This document shows positions 53,409 to 60,598 of a DNA stretch of 60,598 nt, in pieces. Under the pieces are notes generated by a model, which saw only the letters and a list, made by a program, of their open reading frames with translations, did no database searches and was not told the DNA's origin. The translations under genes and the position numbers were made by a program. The stretch spans positions 1 to 60,598 of the forward strand of contig JASEJN010000012.1 in NCBI GenBank assembly GCA_030016385.1, read 5' to 3'. This stretch comes from Clostridiales bacterium. GTDB taxonomy: Bacteria; Bacillota; Clostridia; Clostridiales; Oxobacteraceae. Numbering within the stretch: position 1 is the first letter of the stretch; the number at the start of each line of letters is the position of its first letter.

Positions 53409-53858
53409 TTATGCATCTCTTCTCCACATTATTATCGCATCTTCACCTGTATCAGTATAATATCTGCGCCTTATTCCTTCTTTTAAAAACCCATACTTTT
53501 TATAGAGGTTCTGGGCAATGTAGTTGGATTTTCTGACTTCAAGCGTCATATCGTGTGCGTTTTCCAATGCGGCTATTTTAACAAGCGTTTTGAGAATGAG
53601 ATCACCTATATGTATCCCTCTGTAATCGGGATGCACCGCTATATTTGTTATATGTGCCTCTCCCGATATGACCCACATGCCTCCATAGCCTACGAGCTTT
53701 CCGTCATATCTTGCCGTAATATACCTTGCAGCCAAATTTCTGCCGATTTCACTCTTGAAAGCTTCCTCGGACCATGGGGTTTTAAAGGACATCTTCTCTA
53801 TTTCTAAAACCTCCGGTATATCATAACAGGTCATATTATGAACGCATACCTGTTCCAT
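53409..53858 (-). CDS. rimI: Ribosomal-protein-S18-alanine N-acetyltransferase RimI
   Basis: 149 residues, GNAT fold. The acetyl-CoA pyrophosphate loop VHPDYRGIHIGDLILKTL and the C-terminal LEVRKSNYIAQNLYKKYGF with RRRYYTDTGEDAIIM are classic RimI. It overlaps tsaB by 23 bases. In many Firmicutes the order is tsaE-tsaB-rimI-tsaD; here tsaE and tsaD are elsewhere. Confidence 0.93.
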   Translation of the reverse strand: MEQVCVHNMTCYDIPEVLEIEKMSFKTPWSEEAFKSEIGRNLAARYITARYDGKLVGYGGMWVISGEAHITNIAVHPDYRGIHIGDLILKTLVKIAALENAHDMTLEVRKSNYIAQNLYKKYGFLKEGIRRRYYTDTGEDAIIMWRRDA

Positions 53859-54570
53859 CGCTTACACCTCCGGTTCTTTTTTCCAGATCCCTCTCAGCCT
53901 GGGATTTCCTCAAATAAAATGGAGCAAAGTTAAGATAATTATCGATACTTCCCATTTTAAACCTTTTAAGGGCAAGGGCTGCAACGGAGGAAGCCCTCGG
54001 CATGGAAACATGAGGCAGGGCAAACATAGCGGTATTCTTAAACGCGCCGGCAAGTTTTTCTTTATGAATCAGCATTCCATCTCCTGAGAATACAATATTT
54101 TCATTATATAATAAAAGCTTTTTAATAAGCTCATCCACCGAAACGATCATATAATCCTCTATTTTTGTGAGGCTGTCCCTTTCCCACCTGTAAAAAGCGG
54201 TATACACATTATTCCGAAGAGCATCTATCATGGGGCATACGATGCCATTTACATCCACGGTGTTGTAAGCAATAGCGTCAAGGGTGGGTATGCCTATTAT
54301 CGGTTTCCCTGCCCCGTGGCACAGTCCCTTGCATGTTGAAGCTCCTATCCTGAGCCCTGTAAAAGATCCGGGCCCGCTCGAGCATGCCATGCAATCCATC
54401 TCGCTTATATCCATCTCAAGGGATTTAAGCAGTTTATCGATCATGGGCATCAATATTATCGAATGCTGTTTTTTGTGGTTTAAAATAATTTCCCCGAGTA
54501 TTTTATCGTCATCTATAACAGCCACAGATGCTGCCATCGAAGACGTCTCCAATGCTAATATTTTCGTCAT
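53836..54570 (-). CDS. tsaB: tRNA threonylcarbamoyladenosine biosynthesis protein TsaB
   Basis: 244 residues, ASKHA fold, starting MTKILALETSSMAASVAV with SGPGSFTGLRIGASTCKGLCHGAGKPIIGI as the family core. TsaB lacks the catalytic metal motif and supports TsaD. GGAGGAG precedes the ATG. It is the first gene of a tsaB-rimI unit; the tsaE that normally precedes it lies 5.4 kb away beyond the plus-strand Ech operon. Confidence 0.95.
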   Translation of the reverse strand: MTKILALETSSMAASVAVIDDDKILGEIILNHKKQHSIILMPMIDKLLKSLEMDISEMDCMACSSGPGSFTGLRIGASTCKGLCHGAGKPIIGIPTLDAIAYNTVDVNGIVCPMIDALRNNVYTAFYRWERDSLTKIEDYMIVSVDELIKKLLLYNENIVFSGDGMLIHKEKLAGAFKNTAMFALPHVSMPRASSVAALALKRFKMGSIDNYLNFAPFYLRKSQAERDLEKRTGGVSDGTGMRS

Positions 54571-54764
54571 TAACTGATTCTCCTCCCTTAAAGTCCACTT
54601 CCATAAAAGCTGTTCGCTTGATTTATATATTTATTCTATCCAAATATATTTATTCTAATTTTAATGATAACAAAAATCCATTAAATTATCGACAAATTAT
54701 ATTGAATAAATAAAATTAAATGCTAAAATTATAGAGTAAAGAGCTGTTTATATTTTTTTATCGT

Positions 54765-54782
54765 CTGTTATATATTTAACAT
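54765..54782. promoter_or_regulatory. Candidate Rex operator upstream of the Ech operon
   Basis: CTGTTATATATTTAACAT fits the clostridial Rex site TTGTTAAnnnnTTAACAA at 11 of 14 fixed positions, with the inner TGTTA-N6-TAACA palindrome perfect. It lies about 90 bases before the echA ATG, where a promoter is expected. rex is encoded at 32335-33006. Confidence 0.55.
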
Positions 54783-54873
54783 ACAGTTAAAAAATAGCTA
54801 AATAATTTGATAATGATTTAATCGATATATAAGGTATAAAGCCGACTATAAACATTATAAGGGGTGGGTTAAC

Positions 54874-56790
54874 ATGGGAGCCAATATATCTTTACTGATA
54901 GCTGTACCAATCATATTTTCACTGCTGTTCTTAATTAAAACAGATAAAAAATACTATAAAGTTTTATCGATATTATTATGTTCAGTATCGGCTGTTCTTT
55001 CCATCGCTCTTGCTATAAGCGGAGAGCAGCATCTTACAATATCCGGTAATCTGTTTGATTTATCTGAAAGCCTGATATTTATATTTGAAGCTACCATAGT
55101 AATTTACCTGTTTTATTCAAGCATAAAAAGCAGAAAGTGGTTTGCCCTATTTCTTACAGTTATAATGGCACTATTAAGTATCTATACGTCATTTTTTACG
55201 CCTAAAGCCGAAAATGCCATATTAAATATAGATAAATTATCCATCGTCATGGTTTTGATCATAAATATAGTAGGTACATTGATAGTGATGTTCTCAATAG
55301 AATACATGCCCCGTTATGAACAGCACAACAATATCAAAAGCAGGCAAAAGCTTTACTATTTCATGATATGCATATTTTTATCCGCCATGAACGGACTGGT
55401 TTTAAGCGATTCCCTCCTCTGGATATATTTCTTCTGGGAAGTCACTACGGTTTGCTCTTTTGTGCTTATATCGTATAACAATAACGGCGCCGCCATAAAT
55501 AGCGGTTTCAGGGCTCTTGTTATTAATTTAGCAGGCGGCATATGTTTTTTAACAGGCATACTATTATTTAAAAATACAATGCATATAGTAACGCTTTCCC
55601 AGATAATCGATGCAAGAGCTGCAGGTCCACTCTTCATGCTGCCTGTGGCATTACTTTGCATAGCAGGTTTTACCAAATCAGCCCAGCTGCCGTTTCAAAG
55701 CTGGCTTTTAGGTGCCATGGTCGCACCTACTCCGGTTTCCGCGCTGCTGCATTCAAGCACCATGGTAAAAGCCGGCGTATATCTAATCGTAAAGCTATCT
55801 CCAGCTTATGCAAAAACACCCCTGGGAGAAGCGATAGCGATATATGGCGGACTGACATTTTTAATATGCTCGGCAATTGCGATTACACAGAGAAATGCAA
55901 AAAGGGTTCTTGCATATTCCACTATCTCAAATTTAGGACTTATAATATCAAGCGCCGGAATCGGGTCTTCCATCGCTGTTTCGGCAGCAATCATGCTTAT
56001 TATATTCCATTCTGTTTCAAAGGCTCTGTTATTCCTGTGCACAGGCCAGATCGAGCAGGTTATAGGAAGCAGGGATATCGAGGATATGTCAGGACTCATA
56101 CGAAGGGCTCCGGTGATTACAATACTTGCAGCCTTCGGGATGCTATCAATGATACTTCCGCCGTTTGGAGTGCTGATTACAAAATGGGTTTCTATAGAAG
56201 CATCCGCAAGCAATCCTTTTGTGACGATATTTTTAATACTGGGCAGCGCCTTTACAAGTGCGTTCTGGATAAAATGGCTCGGTACGATACTTTCGTACCC
56301 TGTCAACGATTTAAGGCCGAAACTGCCTGTTAACTTTACAACCTATTTTCCTCTTGGAATACTGGGGCTTATAATACTTGGCACAAGCTTAATGATTACG
56401 CCTATATTCAATAAATTTGTTTCACCTGAGGTAATAGAACTCTTGAAGTCAAGGAATCAGCTTTCAGGAAGTTTCGGAAAAGTTTATTCCTATTTGGGTT
56501 CATTCAATGTAACGGTTATTTTCCTTATAATAATAGCCATGTTTATCATATATCTTTTTATAAAGAAGCTGATATTATCACCTGACATAAAGAAAGTCTA
56601 TCTGTGCGGTGAAAACAATACAAAAAATAACGCTGATTTAAAATTCAGGGAAGGTGGAGGCGCATTGCAGGACCCTGTAGTATCGAACTTATATTTTAAT
56701 AATATATTGAGCGAAAAGGGCCTTACAATAGCAGGTTTTGCTGCATCTTTGGCGATAATCGCATTTATGGTCACGGGAGGAATAATATGA
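54874..56790 (+). CDS. echA: Ech hydrogenase membrane subunit EchA (NuoL-like)
   Basis: 638 residues with about 16 hydrophobic segments. It belongs to the NuoL/MrpA/HyfB proton-pumping family: LLWIYFFWEVTTVCSFVLISY, GFTKSAQLPFQSWLLGAMVAPTPVSALLHSSTMVKAGVYLI and QRNAKRVLAYSTISNLGLI are the standard blocks including the conserved channel Lys/Glu residues. It is the ion-translocating subunit of the hydrogenase. AAGGGGTGGG precedes the ATG. It overlaps echB by four bases (ATGA). Confidence 0.93.
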   Translation: MGANISLLIAVPIIFSLLFLIKTDKKYYKVLSILLCSVSAVLSIALAISGEQHLTISGNLFDLSESLIFIFEATIVIYLFYSSIKSRKWFALFLTVIMALLSIYTSFFTPKAENAILNIDKLSIVMVLIINIVGTLIVMFSIEYMPRYEQHNNIKSRQKLYYFMICIFLSAMNGLVLSDSLLWIYFFWEVTTVCSFVLISYNNNGAAINSGFRALVINLAGGICFLTGILLFKNTMHIVTLSQIIDARAAGPLFMLPVALLCIAGFTKSAQLPFQSWLLGAMVAPTPVSALLHSSTMVKAGVYLIVKLSPAYAKTPLGEAIAIYGGLTFLICSAIAITQRNAKRVLAYSTISNLGLIISSAGIGSSIAVSAAIMLIIFHSVSKALLFLCTGQIEQVIGSRDIEDMSGLIRRAPVITILAAFGMLSMILPPFGVLITKWVSIEASASNPFVTIFLILGSAFTSAFWIKWLGTILSYPVNDLRPKLPVNFTTYFPLGILGLIILGTSLMITPIFNKFVSPEVIELLKSRNQLSGSFGKVYSYLGSFNVTVIFLIIIAMFIIYLFIKKLILSPDIKKVYLCGENNTKNNADLKFREGGGALQDPVVSNLYFNNILSEKGLTIAGFAASLAIIAFMVTGGII

Positions 56791-57650
56791 TATACATTTT
56801 AAAAATATTGCTGGTCATGATATTATCCCCGGTTGCAGGCTGTCTGCTTAAAGGTCTAGATAGAAAAATAACCGCAAGGCTTCAGCACAGGGAAGGTCCT
56901 CCGATTTTGCAGCCCTTTTACGACTTTTTAAAGCTTATTTCTAAGGAAAACATAGCTGTAAGCAAGTATCAGAATATATTTGTATTGATTTATTTTATGT
57001 TCGCGGCTGCCAGCCTTTTGATGATGTTCTTTCAAATGGACCTGCTTATGATCATATGTGTATTTACGATATCGAATGTTGCCCTTATTACGGCTGGAAT
57101 GAGTACGGGTTCCCCGTACAGCAAAGTAGGAAGCGAAAGGGAAATAATATCCATGCTATGTTATGAACCTGTGCTTGTATTCTTTATTGTCGAGATGTAT
57201 ATGCTTACCGGATCATTCAGAATAAGCTCCATAGATCATCTTGATAAGCCACTGATTTTTTATATGCCGCTGGCATTTTTATCGATGCTTTATATAATGC
57301 TGATTAAGTTTAAAAAATCGCCCTTTGACCTGTCGTCATCGCATCATGCACACCAGGAGCTTGTAAAGGGCATAATGACCGAGTTTTCAGGGCCGGCGCT
57401 TGCAGTTATTGAACTTACGCACTGGTATGAGGCAATATTTTTATTGGGGCTTATGTTTATTTTTGCAAAGCAATATACATTGCTCGGACTTGCTATTGCA
57501 GCATTTACCTATATTTTCGCGATCATAATCGATAACATAAGCGCAAGGTTGACATGGCAGTGGATGCTGAAATTCACATGGACAGTCGTTATAGAACTGA
57601 CGATTGTCAATTTGCTCGAGATATATTTTCTAAATTTAAAGGCATTATAA
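56787..57650 (+). CDS. echB: Ech hydrogenase membrane subunit EchB (NuoH-like)
   Basis: 287 residues, about eight membrane segments, NuoH/HycD family. GLDRKITARLQHREGPPILQPFYDFLKLISKE is the conserved cytoplasmic loop and FDLSSSHHAHQELVKGIMTEFSGP the second. It anchors the hydrophilic arm to the membrane. Start overlaps echA; echC follows after 25 bases. Confidence 0.94.
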   Translation: MIYILKILLVMILSPVAGCLLKGLDRKITARLQHREGPPILQPFYDFLKLISKENIAVSKYQNIFVLIYFMFAAASLLMMFFQMDLLMIICVFTISNVALITAGMSTGSPYSKVGSEREIISMLCYEPVLVFFIVEMYMLTGSFRISSIDHLDKPLIFYMPLAFLSMLYIMLIKFKKSPFDLSSSHHAHQELVKGIMTEFSGPALAVIELTHWYEAIFLLGLMFIFAKQYTLLGLAIAAFTYIFAIIIDNISARLTWQWMLKFTWTVVIELTIVNLLEIYFLNLKAL

Positions 57651-57675
57651 ATCATTTTAAATGGGGTGCTAATTT

Positions 57676-58119
57676 ATGGCAAATATTTTGTCAAATGTTA
57701 TGTCTAAATCTCCATGGATAGTACATGTAAACTGCAACAGCTGCAACGGCTGCGATATAGAGCTTTTGGCCTGTCTTACGCCCATATACGACGCTGAAAG
57801 GTTAGGCGTCTTAAACGTAGGGACTCCAAAGCAGGCGGATATAATGGTCGTTACAGGGTCTGTCAATCATAAAAATATAAATATGTTAAAGAATATATAT
57901 GAGCAAATGCCATCACCCAAAGCGGTTGTAGCCATAGGTGCCTGTGCATCCACAGGAGGCGTCTTCCACAACTGCTACAATGTGATAGGCGGAGTAGATG
58001 AAGTTGTGCCTGTGGATGTATATGTGCCCGGATGCTGCCCCAGGCCTGAGGCGATACTTGACGGGATAATGCAGGCGGCAGCCATCCTTGAAAAAAAGAG
58101 ACTGGATAATAAGGGGTGA
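57676..58119 (+). CDS. echC: Ech hydrogenase small subunit EchC (NuoB-like)
   Basis: 147 residues. Cysteines for the proximal [4Fe-4S] cluster occur in NCNSCNGCDIELLAC, VAIGACASTGG and VPGCCPRPEAIL, as in NuoB and group 4 hydrogenase small subunits. It relays electrons to the NiFe site in EchE. Shorter than group 1 small subunits, as is normal for Ech. Its TGA lies within the ribosome binding site of echD. Confidence 0.95.
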   Translation: MANILSNVMSKSPWIVHVNCNSCNGCDIELLACLTPIYDAERLGVLNVGTPKQADIMVVTGSVNHKNINMLKNIYEQMPSPKAVVAIGACASTGGVFHNCYNVIGGVDEVVPVDVYVPGCCPRPEAILDGIMQAAAILEKKRLDNKG

Positions 58120-58124
58120 TAAAC

Positions 58125-58463
58125 ATGCTAAATAATCTTTCAGTCATCGACAAAAACGATATATTGACTGAAGCGGCGAAGCTGAAGCAAAAGGGATACA
58201 GGCTCGTTACCATTACCTGTGAGAAAGACGGCGATGCTTATGAGTTTATTTACCATTTTGATTTAAATTATATTATGAAGAATATCGAGTTTACAACAGA
58301 TAAAAAGGAAGGCTTAAAGAGCATTTCATCAGTTTACCCTTCCGCCTTCCTTATCGAAAACGAATATCAGGATCTGTTCGGAGTTACTTTTGAAGGGCTT
58401 TCGATAGATTACAAGGGCAGGCTTTACCTTACTGAGGATGGCCCGAAATCTCCTCTTGCCTGA
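58125..58463 (+). CDS. echD: Ech hydrogenase subunit EchD (NuoC-like)
   Basis: 112 residues from ATG 58125 after AAGGGGTGATAAAC. NuoC/HycE-N-like fold (LVTITCEKDGDAYEFIYHFDLN, YPSAFLIENEYQDLFGVTFEGLSIDYKGRLYL). The E..DLFG motif before the C-terminus is the family signature. It contacts EchC and EchE. Coupled to echC by overlap of stop and Shine-Dalgarno sequence. Confidence 0.92.
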   Translation: MLNNLSVIDKNDILTEAAKLKQKGYRLVTITCEKDGDAYEFIYHFDLNYIMKNIEFTTDKKEGLKSISSVYPSAFLIENEYQDLFGVTFEGLSIDYKGRLYLTEDGPKSPLA

Positions 58464-58489
58464 TTACCATTTTAGAAAGGAAGATAAAG

Positions 58490-59566
58490 ATGACGAAAAC
58501 AGTGATACCATTTGGTCCCCAGCATCCTGTTCTTCCAGAACCGCTTCAGTTGAAGCTTGTAATGGAAGATGACAAAATAGTTGAAGCTCTGCCTTCTATC
58601 GGATATGTGCACAGAGGGCTTGAAAAATTAGTTGAACTCAAGGATTTCAACCAGACAGTATATATAGTGGAGAGAGTATGCGGAATATGCAGTTTTATGC
58701 ATTCCATGGCATATGTAAGGGGCATTGAGGAAATAATGGATGTAAAAATACCTGAAAGGGCCGAATACTTGAGGGTGATATGGGCCGAGCTTGCGCGCGT
58801 ACAGAGCCATCTTTTATGGCTCGGGCTTCTTGCAGATGCCTTTGGCTTTGAAAGCCTGTTCATGGAAGTATGGAAATACAGGGAAAAAATAATGGACCTA
58901 ATGGAGATGACAACGGGCAACAGGGTCATAATATCTGCAAATAAGGTAGGCGGTATGACAAAAGATTTATCGGATGAACATTTGAAGATCATTATATCTA
59001 CAATAGATGATTTAGAGAAGAAAATAAAGCGGGTCGAATCGGTTTTTTTGGACAATTATACTGTCAAGCAAAGGCTTGTAGGCGTAGGTTTGCTATCTTA
59101 CGATGATGTAAGAGAATATTGCACGGTAGGGCCTGTCGCAAGGGCCAGCGGAATAAAAATGGATTTAAGATGCACCGGTTACAGCGCATACAAGTATCTT
59201 GACTTTGAACCCGCCTTTGATACGGCAGGCGATTCTTATGCAAGAGTCGCCGTTAGAATCAAGGAGATTTATACGTCATTTGACCTGATAAGGCAGGCAA
59301 TATCGAAGCTGCCTAAGGGCGAGATAAACGTACCGGTAAGGGGAATGCCAAATGGTGAGGCTATATCAAGAATTGAACAGCCAAGGGGAGAGGCTGTGTA
59401 TTATCTTAAAGCAAACGGTACAAAATTTTTAAGCAGGCTAAAGATACGAACCCCTACATTTGCAAATATACCCGTGCTTTTGAAAATGCTTCCCGGGTGC
59501 AAGCTCGCCGACGTGCCCGTGCTTATATTGACAATAGATCCATGCATAAGCTGTACGGAAAGATAA
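58490..59566 (+). CDS. echE: Ech hydrogenase large [NiFe] subunit EchE
   Basis: 358 residues, NuoD/HycE family, beginning MTKTVIPFGPQHPVLPEP. Both nickel-iron binding pairs are present: C64 and C67 in ERVCGICSFMHS and C352 and C355 in DPCISC near the end, so this is a hydrogenase and not a complex I subunit. Only three residues (TER) follow the last Cys pair, so there is no long tail to be removed by a maturation protease. Hyp maturation genes are not in the window and must be elsewhere. Confidence 0.96.
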   Translation: MTKTVIPFGPQHPVLPEPLQLKLVMEDDKIVEALPSIGYVHRGLEKLVELKDFNQTVYIVERVCGICSFMHSMAYVRGIEEIMDVKIPERAEYLRVIWAELARVQSHLLWLGLLADAFGFESLFMEVWKYREKIMDLMEMTTGNRVIISANKVGGMTKDLSDEHLKIIISTIDDLEKKIKRVESVFLDNYTVKQRLVGVGLLSYDDVREYCTVGPVARASGIKMDLRCTGYSAYKYLDFEPAFDTAGDSYARVAVRIKEIYTSFDLIRQAISKLPKGEINVPVRGMPNGEAISRIEQPRGEAVYYLKANGTKFLSRLKIRTPTFANIPVLLKMLPGCKLADVPVLILTIDPCISCTER

Positions 59567-59592
59567 CCTTATAGCAAAAGGAAGGGATAAAT

Positions 59593-59934
59593 ATGGCAAA
59601 TATGTTCAGGCATATATTAAAAAATTTTTTAAACAAGCCAGCGACCAGGCTATATCCTGCTAATGTCAGGGAACCCTTTGAAAGGACGAGGGGCCGGATC
59701 ATATTCGATAATAAAAACTGCATATACTGCGGACTCTGCAGCAGGAGATGCCCAGCCGATGCGATAAAGGTCGACAGGAAAAATGCGACATGGGAGCTTA
59801 ACGCATTCAGGTGTATAATTTGCGGAGAATGTGTAAATGCTTGTCCAAAAAAGTGCATCAGAATGACGAATGAAAGAAGAAATGCCGCAAAGTTTAAAAA
59901 GGTAATTACAGTGAAAAAAGAAAATGAGATTTAA
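59593..59934 (+). CDS. echF: Ech hydrogenase ferredoxin-like subunit EchF
   Basis: 113 residues with two [4Fe-4S] motifs: CIYCGLCSRRCP and CIICGECVNACPKKC. It resembles NuoI and takes electrons from reduced ferredoxin to EchC. It completes the EchABCDEF order of Methanosarcina and clostridial Ech hydrogenases. GGAAGGGATAAAT precedes the ATG. Its stop lies within a long terminator hairpin. Confidence 0.95.
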   Translation: MANMFRHILKNFLNKPATRLYPANVREPFERTRGRIIFDNKNCIYCGLCSRRCPADAIKVDRKNATWELNAFRCIICGECVNACPKKCIRMTNERRNAAKFKKVITVKKENEI

Positions 59935-59967
59935 CCGGTCCGGATTCGGACCGGTTAAATCTCATTT
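59922..59967. terminator. Long bidirectional terminator between echF and tsaE
   Basis: Perfect 21-base arms (59922-59942 and 59947-59967) with a four-base loop. The echF stop is inside the left arm and the tsaE stop overlaps the right arm. On the minus strand it runs into CTTTTTTC, good for tsaE; the plus strand has only a short T-run inside the arm. Confidence 0.85.
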
Positions 59968-60439
59968 AAAAGTCACAGTTTTCCAATATGTCCCTGAAAA
60001 GTCCTTCGTACATCTTCCCGGCGGATTCCACTTTGATATCCCTGAAATTTATACCCTGCAAAGCATCCTTCGATATCGTCACGTTTATCCTGTCAGGCGG
60101 CAATATTTCATCTATCATATCAGCCCATTCTATAATAGTGACGCCATCTCCATAAAAAAATTCTTCATAACCTATATCGTACATTTCCTCTATACTTTTT
60201 ATCCTGTATACATCAAAATGATATACCGGCAGCCTTCCGATATATTCATTTATAATCGTAAATGTTGGGCTTGTCACATAATCTTTGACTCCAAGCCCTT
60301 TTGCAATGCCCTTCGTAAACTGGGTTTTCCCTACTCCCAAATCTCCGATAAGGCAGATAATATATCCCTTTTTTGCACAGCTTCCAAGGCACATGCCTAT
60401 TTTTTCCGTATCCTCAGGGCTGTTCGACGTAAAATTCAT
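59966..60439 (-). CDS. tsaE: tRNA threonylcarbamoyladenosine biosynthesis ATPase TsaE
   Basis: 157 residues from ATG 60439 (GGTGAG upstream), giving the usual start MNFTSNSPEDTEKIG; a GTG four codons earlier is an alternative. Walker A GDLGVGKTQFTKGIAKGLG, then SPTFTIINEY and YHFDVYRI with the conserved Asp, and IIEWADMI. It is the ATPase that resets the TsaB-TsaD complex. It points toward tsaB but is separated from it by the Ech operon on the other strand. Confidence 0.95.
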   Translation of the reverse strand: MNFTSNSPEDTEKIGMCLGSCAKKGYIICLIGDLGVGKTQFTKGIAKGLGVKDYVTSPTFTIINEYIGRLPVYHFDVYRIKSIEEMYDIGYEEFFYGDGVTIIEWADMIDEILPPDRINVTISKDALQGINFRDIKVESAGKMYEGLFRDILENCDF

Positions 60440-60514
60440 TATACCACTCACCGATCCTCATATTCTCTTCATCAATAATTATATCATAAAACAAACATAA
60501 GTTGTAAAAATGCT

Positions 60515-60598
60515 CGCCATAGGGGTGCATGTGTTAGACTTGAGTCTGCAACCTGAACTTGTGTTATTTGAGCACTCATTCGCCAGATTCAAGTTTTG
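60515..60598. repeat. MITE-like palindromic repeat, copy E (cut by the window end)
   Basis: The segment GTGTTATTTGAGCACTCATTCGCC matches the repeat core, and the following AGATTCAAGTTTTG is the reverse complement of the left part of copy C. It lies just upstream of tsaE and continues past the window. Confidence 0.6.

Noticed and set aside
55656..56333. A 225-codon frame overlapping echA on the same strand
   Set aside because: It is an out-of-frame shadow of the conserved NuoL-like gene.
54874..59934. NADH dehydrogenase (complex I) operon
   Set aside because: The large subunit keeps both CxxC pairs that bind NiFe, the subunit number and order fit Ech, and no NADH-binding subunits are present.

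Overview
The window comes from a low-G+C, anaerobic, probably spore-forming Firmicute of the class Clostridia. The evidence is a single-chain pyruvate:ferredoxin oxidoreductase, a six-subunit energy-converting Ech-type [NiFe] hydrogenase, a Rex redox repressor, a small protein resembling clostridial spore-surface proteins, a guanine riboswitch, strong AGGAGG-type ribosome binding sites with some GTG/TTG starts, and many short intrinsic terminators. No respiratory oxidase or rRNA operon is present. I cannot name the species.

Layout. 1-2.6 kb is an accessory scar: an IS3-family element next to a vanW gene that runs in frame into the first ~100 codons of a vanG-type ligase, which is broken off. 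Two tRNAs (Ala-GGC, Val-GAC), a MITE-like palindromic repeat and a small spore-type protein follow. 3.7-19.3 kb is almost all on the minus strand: PFOR (nifJ), a YesL-like membrane protein, a radical SAM protein with a TetR regulator and two clear operators, a PilZ protein, an M16 peptidase, a TldD/TldE pair, and a heterodimeric ABC exporter. A strong promoter, a 25-codon leader peptide and two tandem intrinsic terminators precede the exporter and look like an attenuation system. 19.7-22.1 kb is a broken sugar-binding-protein gene carrying a clean IS630 insertion with a split transposase.

22.1-39.4 kb holds a flavin amine oxidase, an XRE/S24 regulator, a processive-type glycolipid glycosyltransferase, an AEC transporter with fructokinase and zinc alcohol dehydrogenase (polyol-to-fructose-6-phosphate logic), a lactonase, rex followed by an unusual P-loop/Asp23 fusion, an ABC-F ATPase, tsaD and cstA. 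38.6-43.7 kb is an AraC regulator divergent from an uncharacterised redox cluster (old-yellow-enzyme, SDR, FAD-binding protein). 43.7-49.3 kb is a guanine-riboswitch-led operon for purine salvage: xpt plus a BMP-type nucleoside ABC importer.

49.5-60.6 kb contains a tiny membrane protein, a membrane-anchored gluzincin peptidase, tRNA-Trp, an ECF sigma/anti-sigma operon with a secreted bactofilin-like protein, rimI-tsaB, the plus-strand echABCDEF operon, and tsaE. The Ech operon lies between tsaE and tsaB, genes that are usually adjacent, and carries a plausible Rex operator upstream. PFOR would supply reduced ferredoxin, Ech would turn it into H2 and an ion gradient, and Rex could couple this to NADH/NAD+.

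The most interesting points are the exporter attenuator, the dispersed palindromic repeat family (five copies), the Ech insertion with its Rex site, the uncharacterised redox cluster, the decayed vanW-vanG fusion, and the recurring placement of stop codons inside terminator hairpins.
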